DNA of 64,000 bases from CAXWPM01 sp965206125. Its GTDB lineage: Bacteria > Acidobacteriota > Terriglobia > 20CM-2-55-15. The stretch is taken from contig CBDBIN010000032.1 in the NCBI GenBank assembly GCA_965206125.1, positions 86,390-150,389 on the forward strand, given 5' to 3'. A model generated the notes under the pieces. The model was not told the DNA's origin. It made no database searches and saw nothing but the letters and a program-made list of their open reading frames with translations. This document shows, piece after piece, positions 52,343-60,929 of the stretch. Both the position numbers and the translations under genes were made by a program. Each line of letters opens with the position of its first letter. Position 1 is the stretch's first letter.

Positions 52343-53384
52343 TCATCCTGATTCCAGGTAGGCTCGCGCAGCGACGAATTCGGTTCGCGCGCCCGTTCCT
52401 GTATCAAAGAAATGTCTGACTTCAGTCAGGAAGTATTCACCCGCCAGCATCGCATCAATGCCCTGCACGTTCACTGGCGCACCGGCGAGCAGGTTGGCAT
52501 TAAAATCCGCAACACCTCGGGCGGTCACAAATTTCCGTGCGTTTTGCCCGAACATGTTGTTGGCCCGTTCCGCTATCTCCTCCCTTGAGCCAGGATGCTC
52601 ACTCACAACGGTTTCGGTGTAATCGCGAAACGCCGCCTGCAGCAGTTGTGGGCCTGTTACCCCAGGGACATTCAGGGCCGATGGCGCACCTGCCGACTCC
52701 GAAATGGCGGACTTGGCTGCCACATCCCATCCGGCACACAGTAAAGCGGGTGCGCTGCGTGGTCAGGTCTGCATTGACCCTGAACTCCCGCAGGGATTCA
52801 CCCCAGTCCAGGGTCTGGGGGGCTCCTCTGTCGGGGCTGACATGCAGATGCTCATCTTCGATCCAGACGAGCGCGCCGGTCTCGGACAGTCGGCTGTGTA
52901 GAAACTCGAGGTCTGTCTGGTTGAGCTGCGCAAGCTGCCTGAACGTGGGGCCACTGACACTGACATTGTGAATCATCCCGTGATCTCCGGCGATTCGGCC
53001 CACAACATCGTTCAGCGTCACGTCTTCGAAGGTGCGCGTTCGGCGCACCATTCGCATCTCTTGCAACCTGTCGAACGCGGACACGGACAATTCCGAAGGA
53101 AATGTGGCTTCAAGCCCGTAGATTCTGCCGCTGAACAGGGTGAGGTCGCCGGGGGCTAATACGACAGTGAAGTCTTTTCCGAAATCCAGCACCTGTCGAT
53201 CGAGATACAAATATCCGATGCTGCCGTCGTCACTTGATCCCCAGTTATTGAATGTCGCAGTGCAGCGGGATGGCTCACCGCTATGTTGAATGATAGCAAA
53301 GCCTTTCAGGTCCTGCGTCAGGGCGTCGTTGACGGCACCATCAACCTTGAGAATAAGTTCTGAAAGATCTATGAAGGTTGGCAT
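52343..53384 (-). pseudogene. Phage late control protein D-like (spike/hub), frameshifted
   Basis: The N-terminal about 215 residues read LILKVDGAVNDALTQDLKGF, RQLAQLNQTDLEFLHSRLSE and WIEDEHLHVSPD, typical of gpD/gp27-like hub proteins. After TRFTV near 52743 the frame is lost; the remainder (GWDVAAKSAISESAGAPSAL, then GQNARKFVTARGVADFNANL and a C terminus ending ARAYLESG) is encoded one frame over. One extra base would explain this. It precedes the gpV-like gene by 9 bp in the same operon. Confidence 0.85.
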
Positions 53385-53417
53385 AGATTTCGAAGCCCGG
53401 TCGTGAAGTTCATACAG

Positions 53418-53716
53418 CTACAGATTCTGGCCCGAACAGGAGCAAATTCCTAGGGTCTTGACAGTCTTCGGTGGCAAAAGGCGAACGTCAGGAGCATAGG
53501 TAGCATCAGGGGCCTTTCCAAAACAAGGGCGTTCTCTATACTGAAAGATACTGAAAGCGTCACGGGCCGCCGATGACGCCCCAGCCGCGAGCTCTGGTAT
53601 TTCTTTGAGCTGCCGCTGTGTCTCCCGTGTCTCCAGCTCGACATCGGTAGCTTTCGGTAGGAATCGGACCTGGATTTGGCGGAAAACCAAGTCAGCGTTA
53701 CGTTTTCGGTTGCCAC
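53418..53716 (-). pseudogene. Interrupted island gene, 3' part only
   Basis: Upstream of the spike operon, a frame reads FRQIQVRFLPKATDVELETR then ETQRQLKEIPELAAGASSAA and fades into unlikely sequence before a stop at 53418. IS30 lies immediately upstream (53717), so the gene's 5' part would be at 54928 and beyond, but only 41 bp remain before the att repeat. No family can be named. Confidence 0.35.
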
Positions 53717-54927
53717 CTCAACCGATCGATGCAACACAAGCGTTGAATCGTTCTGCTGGAGTTTCAAACTCCAGCGTCTTACGCGGCCGTTCATTGAGCT
53801 CACGTGCCACCTTGTTCAGGTGCGCCTGCGAGTGCACCGATAAGTCGGTTCTCTTTGGGAAGTACTGTCGGAGCAGGCCATTCGTGTTTTCATTGGAACC
53901 ACGTTGCCATGGACTCTGCGGATCGCAGAAGTAGATGTCGATGTCGGTCGCCAGGGTAAACCGCCGATGATCTCCCATTTCCTTGCCGCGATCCCAGGTC
54001 AGCGATTTATACAGCTCGGTCGGTAGTTTCTTCGCGTGCTTGATCAGTGCAGGCACGACGGTCTTGGTCTGTTTATCCGACACTTTCACCAACATCACGT
54101 AACGGGTATGGCGTTCGACCAGGGTCGCAATGTAGGTGTTGTTCGATCCCACTATCAGATCTCCCTCCCAGTGACCGGGAACGGCACGATCTTCGACCTC
54201 GGCCGGGCGCTCACGAATCGATACGATATCGGCGAGATCCCCTTTCCCGTGACCTTTGTGACTGGAATGTCGGGATCGACGAATCGTTCGTCTCGACCTC
54301 AGATGTCTAAGTAGTTCTTTCTTAAACACCCCGCGCGCCTGCACGAATAGGCTGCGATAGATCGTCTCGTGGGACACGTGATACGACTCATCCTCTGGAT
54401 AGGATCGCTTCAGCCAGCCGGCGATCTGTTCGGGCGACCAATTCCGCCGGAGCTTCCTCGCCACCATTCGCCGTAACCGCGGATGGCGACCCAACTGACA
54501 TCGCTTCGGGCGACGGGCCCGGTTCCAAGCCTGTTCATCGGCGACAGACGCCCGGTAGTCATCATAGCCCCCATTGCGCTGGATCTCCCGGCTCACCGTC
54601 GAGGGTGAACGCCCCAGACACTCTGCGATCGAACGCAACGACTGCTCGGCCGCGATCCCGCGGGAGATCTCCTCACGTTCCGACAGGCTCAAAGCCAACC
54701 TCGACCGTCGTCGTGGTCGAGGACGAATGCCTCCGGTATGCGCCAGCTGACAATATACAGACGATGACAGCTTGCCAAACGCTCGCCCGATCTCATGCAG
54801 AGATTCCCCTCGCCGCCACCGATCCCATACCTCCGCCTTCTCCGCCGCCGTGAAACCGAATCGCATCCCTTTCCGCATACACTCCACCTCTTCCTTTTAA
54901 GATAAAGTGTTGCGTCGATCCATTGAG
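53717..54927 (-). mobile_element. IS30-family insertion sequence, complete
   Basis: Imperfect 21-bp terminal inverted repeats CTCAACCGATCGATGCAACA(C) at 53717 and, inverted, CTCAATGGATCGACGCAACA(C) at 54907-54927. The flanks carry a 2-bp AC repeat (53715-53716 and 54928-54929), consistent with the short duplications made by IS30. Confidence 0.85.
53718..54887 (-). CDS. IS30-family transposase
   Basis: A 389-residue intact transposase. The N terminus has an HTH (EKAEVWDRWRRGESLHEIGR), then LSEREEISRGIAAEQSLRSI, and NWSPEQIAGWLKRSYPEDES. The DDE catalytic core is clear: HWEGDLIVG (first Asp), LTWDRGKEMGDHRRF (second Asp) and SPWQRGSNENTNGLLRQYFP (Glu). Its stop codon lies within the left terminal repeat. 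Length and motifs are complete, so it may be active. Confidence 0.95.
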   Translation of the reverse strand: MECMRKGMRFGFTAAEKAEVWDRWRRGESLHEIGRAFGKLSSSVYCQLAHTGGIRPRPRRRSRLALSLSEREEISRGIAAEQSLRSIAECLGRSPSTVSREIQRNGGYDDYRASVADEQAWNRARRPKRCQLGRHPRLRRMVARKLRRNWSPEQIAGWLKRSYPEDESYHVSHETIYRSLFVQARGVFKKELLRHLRSRRTIRRSRHSSHKGHGKGDLADIVSIRERPAEVEDRAVPGHWEGDLIVGSNNTYIATLVERHTRYVMLVKVSDKQTKTVVPALIKHAKKLPTELYKSLTWDRGKEMGDHRRFTLATDIDIYFCDPQSPWQRGSNENTNGLLRQYFPKRTDLSVHSQAHLNKVARELNERPRKTLEFETPAERFNACVASIG

Positions 54928-54968
54928 ACCAGCGTGCTTTTCGGTAGTTATCGTTGCAGGTGTTCAGA

Positions 54969-55025
54969 GACTCAAAATCTGCCGTGACTTAGTCTCGTGG
55001 GGGTTCAAGTCCCCCCTCCGGCATT
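54969..55025 (+). repeat. attR-like end: tRNA-Leu 3' segment, right copy
   Basis: A 57-bp copy of the tRNA-Leu 3' half with one substitution. It lacks the acceptor 5' strand and D-arm, so it cannot be a tRNA. It marks the right boundary of the 4.2-kb island. Confidence 0.88.
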
Positions 55026-55132
55026 GATTCTAGGCTACTTACCCACTTGGGCAATTCCCCGCTGACCCCCAAAATCGGCCAACTTTGCCCGTAGCTCGGT
55101 CCAGATACTGTAGGCAACCCACTGACCACCGG

Positions 55133-55510
55133 GGTAGGGCGGTCTATGACCGCCCGTGTGCGCTCACAGAGCGCACCTACAGCTGGATCGCGCTATGATC
55201 GGCGAAACACTCGGCAGCTACGAAATCCTTTCTTCTGTACGGGCGGTCTATGGCCGCCCATGTGCGCTAATAGAGCGCACCTACAGCCGGATCGCGCTAT
55301 GATCGGCGAAACGCTCGGCAGTTACGAAATCCTTTCTTCTGTAGGGGCGGTCTATGACCGCCCATGTGCGCTCACAGAGCGCACCTACAGCTGGATCGCG
55401 CAATGAGCACTCAGACGCTCGGCAGTTACGAAATCCTTTCTTCTGTAGGGGCGGTCTATGACCGCCCGTGTGCGCTCACAGAGCGCACCTACAGCCGGAC
55501 GACTGAATGA
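55133..55510. repeat. 104-bp tandem array: family A hairpin fused to a kinase gene start
   Basis: Four family A copies recur with an exact 104-bp period; the ATG following each is at 55195, 55299, 55403 and 55507. Between hairpins each unit holds ATGATCGGCGAAACGCTCGG and a following TACGAAATCCTTTCTTCTGTA, that is MIGETLGSYEILSS, the first codons of a Ser/Thr kinase like the one at 56656. No unit continues into the kinase. The 629 bp from IS30 to the next gene hold nothing else but the att repeat. Confidence 0.9.
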
Positions 55511-55556
55511 TCGGTAGGACACCAGGCAGATATCCCAATAACTACAGGAGACGAAA

Positions 55557-56519
55557 ATGAGCGATAAGGATCTTACGGAACAACGTCAGGACGGACAATC
55601 GAGACGAAAGTTCATTCAGACGGGCAGCGCGCTCGCCGCCGCGACCCTCGCGCACCATGTCGCGTCCGGCCCGTCTCTCGCTTCAGCCGAGACGCTGAGT
55701 CCGGCGTTCCAATCGTCCGGCGCCGATTCACCCGGCGCAAAGTTTCGAAGGGTGCTCGCGGACCCGGAACCAGGGATGGCTCCGGGCGCATATGACATAC
55801 CATCGGCACGGCTGATCGAACATCACGGCTTTGACGCCGTCGTGGTCGGCGGCAGCGCCTGCGCGCTGGTCGGGTACGGTCTCCCCAATACAGGCCTGGT
55901 AACCCTGACGGAGTTGACGGAGTTTGCCGGGCACATCGCGCAGTCGATGAGTCTGCCGGTCCTGGCCGACGCGGACGACGGCGGCCGCACCCCGCTCCAG
56001 ACCTATCGGGCAATACAGGGTTTCGAGAAGGCCGGGCTGGGGTGCGTGATGTTTGAAGATCGGGATCTCGGCCCGGGCGGGCGACTTGTATCAGTGGATC
56101 TGATGAGCGACAAGGTTAGGGCCGCGGTGGATGCACGGCTAGATCCGGATCTCGTGATCATGGCCCGCTGCGACGCCGTATCACTCGGAGCCTCGGTCGA
56201 AGAGGCTCTCGATCGTGGCGCGGCCTATGCCGAAGCAGGGGCCGACACGCTCTACTTCTCGGGCCTGGGGATGGAGGAATACGCCCGCGCTACCGATTTC
56301 GTCAATCGGCCGCTGATCAGTACGGTGAACGACACGCCGTTGGCGGACCTGAAGCGATACAGGATCAGTCTTGGCCTGTACGTCGGCCATGCACTGAATG
56401 TTGCGCTTGGAGCCGCGCATGAATCCCTTGGCGAATTGAAGAGGACAGGGCGGGTCGCAAACTTCAGCGATCGGAGTCTCCCCCGGGATGTAAGCCGCAT
56501 TCTGACAACCAGGCGGTGA
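55557..56519 (+). CDS. Tat-exported isocitrate lyase / PEP mutase-superfamily protein
   Basis: A 320-residue protein with a twin-Arg leader QSRRKFIQTGSALAAATLAH (residues 14-33). The (beta/alpha)8 core has GAYDIPSARLIEHHGFDAVV, LPVLADADDGGRTPLQTYRA, a metal-binding DAD, and GLGCVMFEDRD with the Glu-Asp pair, as in the ICL/PEPM superfamily. The KKCGH loop of isocitrate lyase is absent, so it is closer to carboxyphosphonoenolpyruvate or 2,3-dimethylmalate lyases. Export of this usually cytosolic family is unusual. AGGAGA precedes the ATG. Confidence 0.85.
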   Translation: MSDKDLTEQRQDGQSRRKFIQTGSALAAATLAHHVASGPSLASAETLSPAFQSSGADSPGAKFRRVLADPEPGMAPGAYDIPSARLIEHHGFDAVVVGGSACALVGYGLPNTGLVTLTELTEFAGHIAQSMSLPVLADADDGGRTPLQTYRAIQGFEKAGLGCVMFEDRDLGPGGRLVSVDLMSDKVRAAVDARLDPDLVIMARCDAVSLGASVEEALDRGAAYAEAGADTLYFSGLGMEEYARATDFVNRPLISTVNDTPLADLKRYRISLGLYVGHALNVALGAAHESLGELKRTGRVANFSDRSLPRDVSRILTTRR

Positions 56520-56590
56520 CGAAGACCTGGGACAACCCGTTGAAGCTCCCTCACCGGGAAGGCGGTTCACCAAGTTTTGGAGGGACTCTT

Positions 56591-56643
56591 CTGTAGCGGC
56601 GGTCTATGACCGCCCGTGTGCGCTCCATAGAGCGCACCTACAG
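56591..56643. repeat. Family A repeat (A17) directly before the kinase gene
   Basis: CTGTAGCGGCGGTCTATGAC then CGCC ... GCGCTCCATAGAGCGCACCT then ACAG, 12 bp before the kinase start. This is the same arrangement as in each unit of the 104-bp array. Confidence 0.88.
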
Positions 56644-56655
56644 TCGGATGACGTA

Positions 56656-59289
56656 ATGATCGGTAAGACGCTCGGTACATACGAAATCCTTTCCCCGCTC
56701 GGCAAAGGCGGTATGGGCGAGGTATGGCGTGCGCGGGATTCCAAGCTCGGGCGTGAGGTTGCGATCAAGACCCTCCCTGAAGAGTTCGCCCGCGACGAAG
56801 AGCGACTGGCCCGGTTTGAGCGTGAAGCAAAACTGCTGGCATCTCTCAATCACCCGAACATTGCCACTATCCACGGGCTGGAGGAAGACAAGGGCACGCG
56901 ATTCCTTGTCCTCGAACTCGTCGAAGGCGACACGCTGGCCGACCGACTGAAACGTGGGGCCATCCCCGTCGAAGAATCCCTCAAGCTCGCCCTCCAGATT
57001 GCCGAAGCACTCGAAGCCGCACACGAGAAGGGGGTCATTCATCGGGACCTGAAGCCCGCGAACATCAAGGTCACACCTGACGGCAAGGTAAAGGTGCTGG
57101 ACTTCGGGCTGGCGAAAGCATTTGCGGGCGATGGTTCTGATGTGAACTTGTCGCAGTCGCCCACCTTGAGCATGAAGGCGACACAGCAGGGAGTCATTCT
57201 CGGGACCGCTGCGTACATGTCACCGGAGCAGGCCAGCGGTGAGACCACAGACAAACGTGCGGACATCTGGTCTTTCGGTGTTGTCCTTTTCGAGATGGTG
57301 ACGGGACGCCAGACGTTCGACGGCAAGACGGTGTCGCATGTCCTCGCCGATGTTCTCCGGGCTGACCCCGACTGGAACAACCTTCCGCCCCATCTCCATC
57401 CCAGAATTAAATTCCTCCTGGAACGCTGCCTGGAGAAGGAATCGAAAGACCGGTACGGTGACATCTCCGATGCCCGGGTAGACATCCAGCAGGTGCTGGC
57501 TGATCCTGACGGCGTTCTGGTCCAACCCGTTGCTGAGGTTGTTCAGGCAGCACCGCAATCGAAACTGCCGTGGGTCGCCGCCTTCGCGTTGGGTCTCGCC
57601 CTGGCCGGCATCGCGGTCTGGAACCTGCAACCTGATGCGCCCGATCCAGTGGTCCGATTTTCTCAACACCTCCCCGAAGGCCAGCAGTTCACGAACCCCG
57701 GTCGTCCGCTGGTTGCCGTTTCGCCGGACGGTTCTAGAATCGTGTACGTGGCCAATGAACGACTTTATATGAAGGCCATGGACACGCTCGAAGCGAACCC
57801 GATTCCCGGGACGAACGAGAATCCAACGGCCCCGTTTTTCTCGCCGGATGGTCAGTGGATTGGATACTGGTCTGCAGCTGACGGTCAGCTCAAGAAGATC
57901 GCTGTTAGCGGTGGCGCACCCATCATGCTCTCGGATGCCGAGAATCCTCGGGGTGCCCCGAGTTGGGAGGAGGACGACACGATTGTTTTCAGCCAGTCCG
58001 AAGGCATCAAACGAATCTCGGCGAGTGGCGGCGAAGCGGAGCTACTTGTGGCCGGGACCAACCTGACCAATCCGCAAATGTTGCCCGACGGGCAAACGCT
58101 GCTTTTCGACGTTGCCGACGAAATCGCCATCCAGCCTTTGAATTCAGATGAGCGGACCTTACTGTTGCCCGGTGAATACCCGAGATATGTTTCGACTGGA
58201 CACATCGTCTATGGAATCGAGGATGTTCTTTTTGCGGTTCCATTCGACGTTCGGTCGCTCGAGCTGAGGGGCGGATCGGTTTCACTAGTCGAAGACCTTC
58301 AAAATAATCGGCATTACGCCATATCCGACTCGGGGGTGCTCGTTTACGTCTCCGGAACGAATTTTTTTACTGAGCCAAGCGCTCTGGTCTGGGTCGATCG
58401 AGAAGGGCGTGAAGAGACCCTGGAGTTTGAGCCACGGTTGTTTCGCGGTGGTGTTGCGATATCCCCGGACGGGAGTCGCCTTGTTGCGCCCGTTGGTCCT
58501 TTAGGGTCCCGTGACCTTTGGATCTTCGGACTCGGGCGAGGGAGTGAGACGCGTCTCACCTTCGAAACGGGAGCCGAGATCGCTCCCATGTTCACGACCG
58601 ATGGGGAGAGCGTGGCCTTTGTGAGCGACGCTGATGGAGTGTTCCAGGGCGGCATATTCCTGACACCAGCGGACGGGGCGGGCGAGCCCGAGTTGCTGGC
58701 ATCGAGCGCAGCCGGTGGGCTGCAGCCGCAGTCGTTCACGCCCGACAACGCGAGCTTGATCTTCAAAGAGGATGGGGCCGCAAATGCGCAAGAAAATCTC
58801 GGCGTTCTGGATCTGGCAACGGGCGAGATGAACCTGTTTCTCGATGGCCAGTTTCGGGAACGGAGCGCAACGCTTTCGCCGGACGGTCAATGGCTCGCAT
58901 ACCAGTCCGATCAGACGGGCGAATTCGAGGTGTATGTCCGACCATTCCCCGACGTTGGCGCCAATCGGCAGACTGTTTCCGTTGGCGGAGGATGGTGGCC
59001 CTTGTGGAGCCGCGACGGGAAGGAGCTGTTCTACGTAAGCGGGCAGGGAATGATGCGTGTCTCGGTGGAGTCGGGTGCGCGCCTGGAGTTTGGAAGACCC
59101 GAATTGGTGTTCTCGATGGATGCGTATGTCACGGCCCCTCTGACGGAGCCGCGCATGTACGCCATCTCGCCGACCGACCAACGGTTTCTGGTCATTCGGC
59201 CCGAAGGACAAACGGAGGGGACGCAACCACAGATTAACGTCATCCTCAACTGGTTTGAAGAGTTGAAGGAACGGGTGCCGGTTCCTTAG
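56656..59289 (+). CDS. Ser/Thr protein kinase with extracytoplasmic TolB-like propeller
   Basis: An 877-residue receptor kinase. Residues 9-270 are a PknB-type kinase: glycine loop GKGGMGEV (16-23), VAIK, HRDLKPANIKV, DFGLAKAF and APE replaced by SPEQASGE. A single membrane helix (LPWVAAFALGLALAGIAVW) near residue 300 leads to a PD40/TolB beta-propeller with repeats such as FFSPDGQWIGYWSAADGQLK and LSPDGQWLAYQSDQTGEFEV. It should sense an outside ligand and signal inwards. No ribosome-binding site precedes the ATG; a family A hairpin occupies the leader. Confidence 0.93.
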   Translation: MIGKTLGTYEILSPLGKGGMGEVWRARDSKLGREVAIKTLPEEFARDEERLARFEREAKLLASLNHPNIATIHGLEEDKGTRFLVLELVEGDTLADRLKRGAIPVEESLKLALQIAEALEAAHEKGVIHRDLKPANIKVTPDGKVKVLDFGLAKAFAGDGSDVNLSQSPTLSMKATQQGVILGTAAYMSPEQASGETTDKRADIWSFGVVLFEMVTGRQTFDGKTVSHVLADVLRADPDWNNLPPHLHPRIKFLLERCLEKESKDRYGDISDARVDIQQVLADPDGVLVQPVAEVVQAAPQSKLPWVAAFALGLALAGIAVWNLQPDAPDPVVRFSQHLPEGQQFTNPGRPLVAVSPDGSRIVYVANERLYMKAMDTLEANPIPGTNENPTAPFFSPDGQWIGYWSAADGQLKKIAVSGGAPIMLSDAENPRGAPSWEEDDTIVFSQSEGIKRISASGGEAELLVAGTNLTNPQMLPDGQTLLFDVADEIAIQPLNSDERTLLLPGEYPRYVSTGHIVYGIEDVLFAVPFDVRSLELRGGSVSLVEDLQNNRHYAISDSGVLVYVSGTNFFTEPSALVWVDREGREETLEFEPRLFRGGVAISPDGSRLVAPVGPLGSRDLWIFGLGRGSETRLTFETGAEIAPMFTTDGESVAFVSDADGVFQGGIFLTPADGAGEPELLASSAAGGLQPQSFTPDNASLIFKEDGAANAQENLGVLDLATGEMNLFLDGQFRERSATLSPDGQWLAYQSDQTGEFEVYVRPFPDVGANRQTVSVGGGWWPLWSRDGKELFYVSGQGMMRVSVESGARLEFGRPELVFSMDAYVTAPLTEPRMYAISPTDQRFLVIRPEGQTEGTQPQINVILNWFEELKERVPVP

Positions 59290-59553
59290 TCCCCAACTCC
59301 CTGAAACTCCCCAAACGGTCCCGCGGGGATCAACCTCGCATACCTGGCAAGTCGCCGACCCTTCCATGTGGATCTCGTCGAGAAGGCTCCCTCCTGGGCA
59401 CCGGAATCGGCCGATATTCGTCCCATCATTCGGCTCGCTGAGGCCTCATACTTCGCCTATACTCCACAAGGGTACCAACTGGACTTCTACCCGTCAGGCC
59501 GCCAGGCCTTCGTCGAAGGCGTGGTGATCGTTGGTACAAGGAGCACCAAGACC

Positions 59554-60675
59554 ATGAGAAATCGGATGAGACTTTCGAGTGTTGCAGCCTTGCTTCTCAT
59601 TACCGTCGCTTACGGCACCGAGCTTTCCGAGCAGTCCGCGCAGCTGACATCGGCTACAGCACCAGAGTGGGAAGTGGACCCGACGTGGCCACCGACCCTG
59701 CCCAACGACTGGATCCTCGGCGACATCAGAGGGCTCTTCGTTGACGACAACGACCACCTCTGGGTGGTTCACATGCCGTCGAGCCTGACCCGCCAGGAGA
59801 TCGGGGCCGCACAGGATCCACCGATCGCCGATTGTTGTTTTCCCGCTCCCCCGGTTCTCGAACTGGATCCCGAGGGCAAGGTCCTCCAAGCCTGGGGCGG
59901 TCCGGGCGAGGGCTATACCTGGTTTGATCAGGAGCACGGGATCTATGTCGATCACAACGACTTCGTCTGGCTCGGCACGAGCAATGGATTCCACGTGATG
60001 AAGTTCACCAGGGAAGGTAAGCACGTTCTGACCATCGGTGAGCCCGGCGTGAACATGGGCAGCAACGATCCGACTCATCTGGGCGGCCCGGCGAACTTCT
60101 TCGTGGAACCCAGTACAAACGAACTCTTCATCGCGGATGGATACCGCAACCGGCGCGTCGTGGTCTTCGATGCCGCGACCGGGGAGTATCTCCGTCATTG
60201 GGGTGCGTACGGCAAGCCACCGGATGACGACTACTCATATGAGTATCCGATCAGGCTCGACGACCCGCCGCTGCAGTACCGCACGGTCCATGGGATCATT
60301 GGCGCGAACGACGGCCTGGTCTATGTGGCCGACCGCCGTGGAAACCGCGTTCAGGTCTTCCGACAGAACGGCGAATATCTGATGGAGCGTTTCGTCGCGC
60401 CAGAGACCGGCGGATCGGGGACTGGATTCAGCCTTGGGCTGTCGCGGGATACCGAGCAGAGCATCCTTTACCTCATCGACGGCACGAACCAACGGGTCTG
60501 GATGATGCAGCGGAACGACCTGGAGATTCTGGGCAGGTTCGGCAGACCCGGTCGCCAGGCGGGCGAGTTCATCCGGGCACACATGGTAGTGCTCGACTCA
60601 CGGGGCTACCTCTACACCGGAGAGGCAGGGAACGGGAGGCGAATGCAGCGGTTCAAGGTGAACGCTGACGATTAG
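59554..60675 (+). CDS. Exported NHL-repeat six-bladed beta-propeller protein
   Basis: A 373-residue protein from ATG 59554 (AAGGAG 10 bp upstream) with a signal peptide (SSVAALLLITVAYGTEL). Propeller blades follow the NHL pattern: DWILGDIRGLFVDDNDHLWV, WFDQEHGIYVDHNDFVWLGT, PANFFVEPSTNELFIADGYR and NRRVVVFDAATGEYLRHWGA, ending LDSRGYLYTGEAGNGRRMQR. Related proteins include peptidyl-alpha-hydroxyglycine lyase-like and SMP-30/gluconolactonase-like propellers; a specific activity cannot be assigned. The 264 bp upstream show no other gene. Confidence 0.88.
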   Translation: MRNRMRLSSVAALLLITVAYGTELSEQSAQLTSATAPEWEVDPTWPPTLPNDWILGDIRGLFVDDNDHLWVVHMPSSLTRQEIGAAQDPPIADCCFPAPPVLELDPEGKVLQAWGGPGEGYTWFDQEHGIYVDHNDFVWLGTSNGFHVMKFTREGKHVLTIGEPGVNMGSNDPTHLGGPANFFVEPSTNELFIADGYRNRRVVVFDAATGEYLRHWGAYGKPPDDDYSYEYPIRLDDPPLQYRTVHGIIGANDGLVYVADRRGNRVQVFRQNGEYLMERFVAPETGGSGTGFSLGLSRDTEQSILYLIDGTNQRVWMMQRNDLEILGRFGRPGRQAGEFIRAHMVVLDSRGYLYTGEAGNGRRMQRFKVNADD

Positions 60676-60929
60676 CCCGAGTGGCCGGCAGTTTGCGTCT
60701 TCTACGACTGGCTTTATCGATGAGGCGCTGTCAATTCAGGTGGCACAGCGCAAGTGAGGAGTGTGGCGCACACCTCACGGCGCCGTTACCTCGACCCACG
60801 CTCTGGAGTGACTCTTCTACGGCAGGAGATCACAAGATGTGATCACCGAAATCGAACGACGTTCCGAGGCGCCGGCGCGCTAGGACGCTCACCCCCACCG
60901 TCAAACTTGTCGGCCGCAGCAATCCGTCG
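60676..60929. other. 254-bp gap between convergent genes, nothing recognised
   Basis: No gene, family A/B/C repeat or clear terminator hairpin was recognised here. It separates the convergent propeller and S9 peptidase genes. Confidence 0.5.

Noticed and set aside
54969..55025. Second tRNA-Leu gene
   Set aside because: Only the 3' half exists; the acceptor 5' strand and D-arm are missing, so it is an attachment-site copy.
55146..55406. An 86-residue open frame across the 104-bp array (repeating MIGETLGSYEILSS and VYDRP)
   Set aside because: It is only the tandem repeat read through; the repeated peptide includes the hairpin sequence.
55133..55510. CRISPR array
   Set aside because: Units are 104 bp and nearly identical throughout, with no variable spacers, and the unit contains part of a kinase gene. 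No cas genes are present.
56591..56643. Riboswitch or thermosensor in the kinase leader
   Set aside because: The hairpins are the dispersed family A repeat and also occur after genes; no conserved aptamer features are visible.
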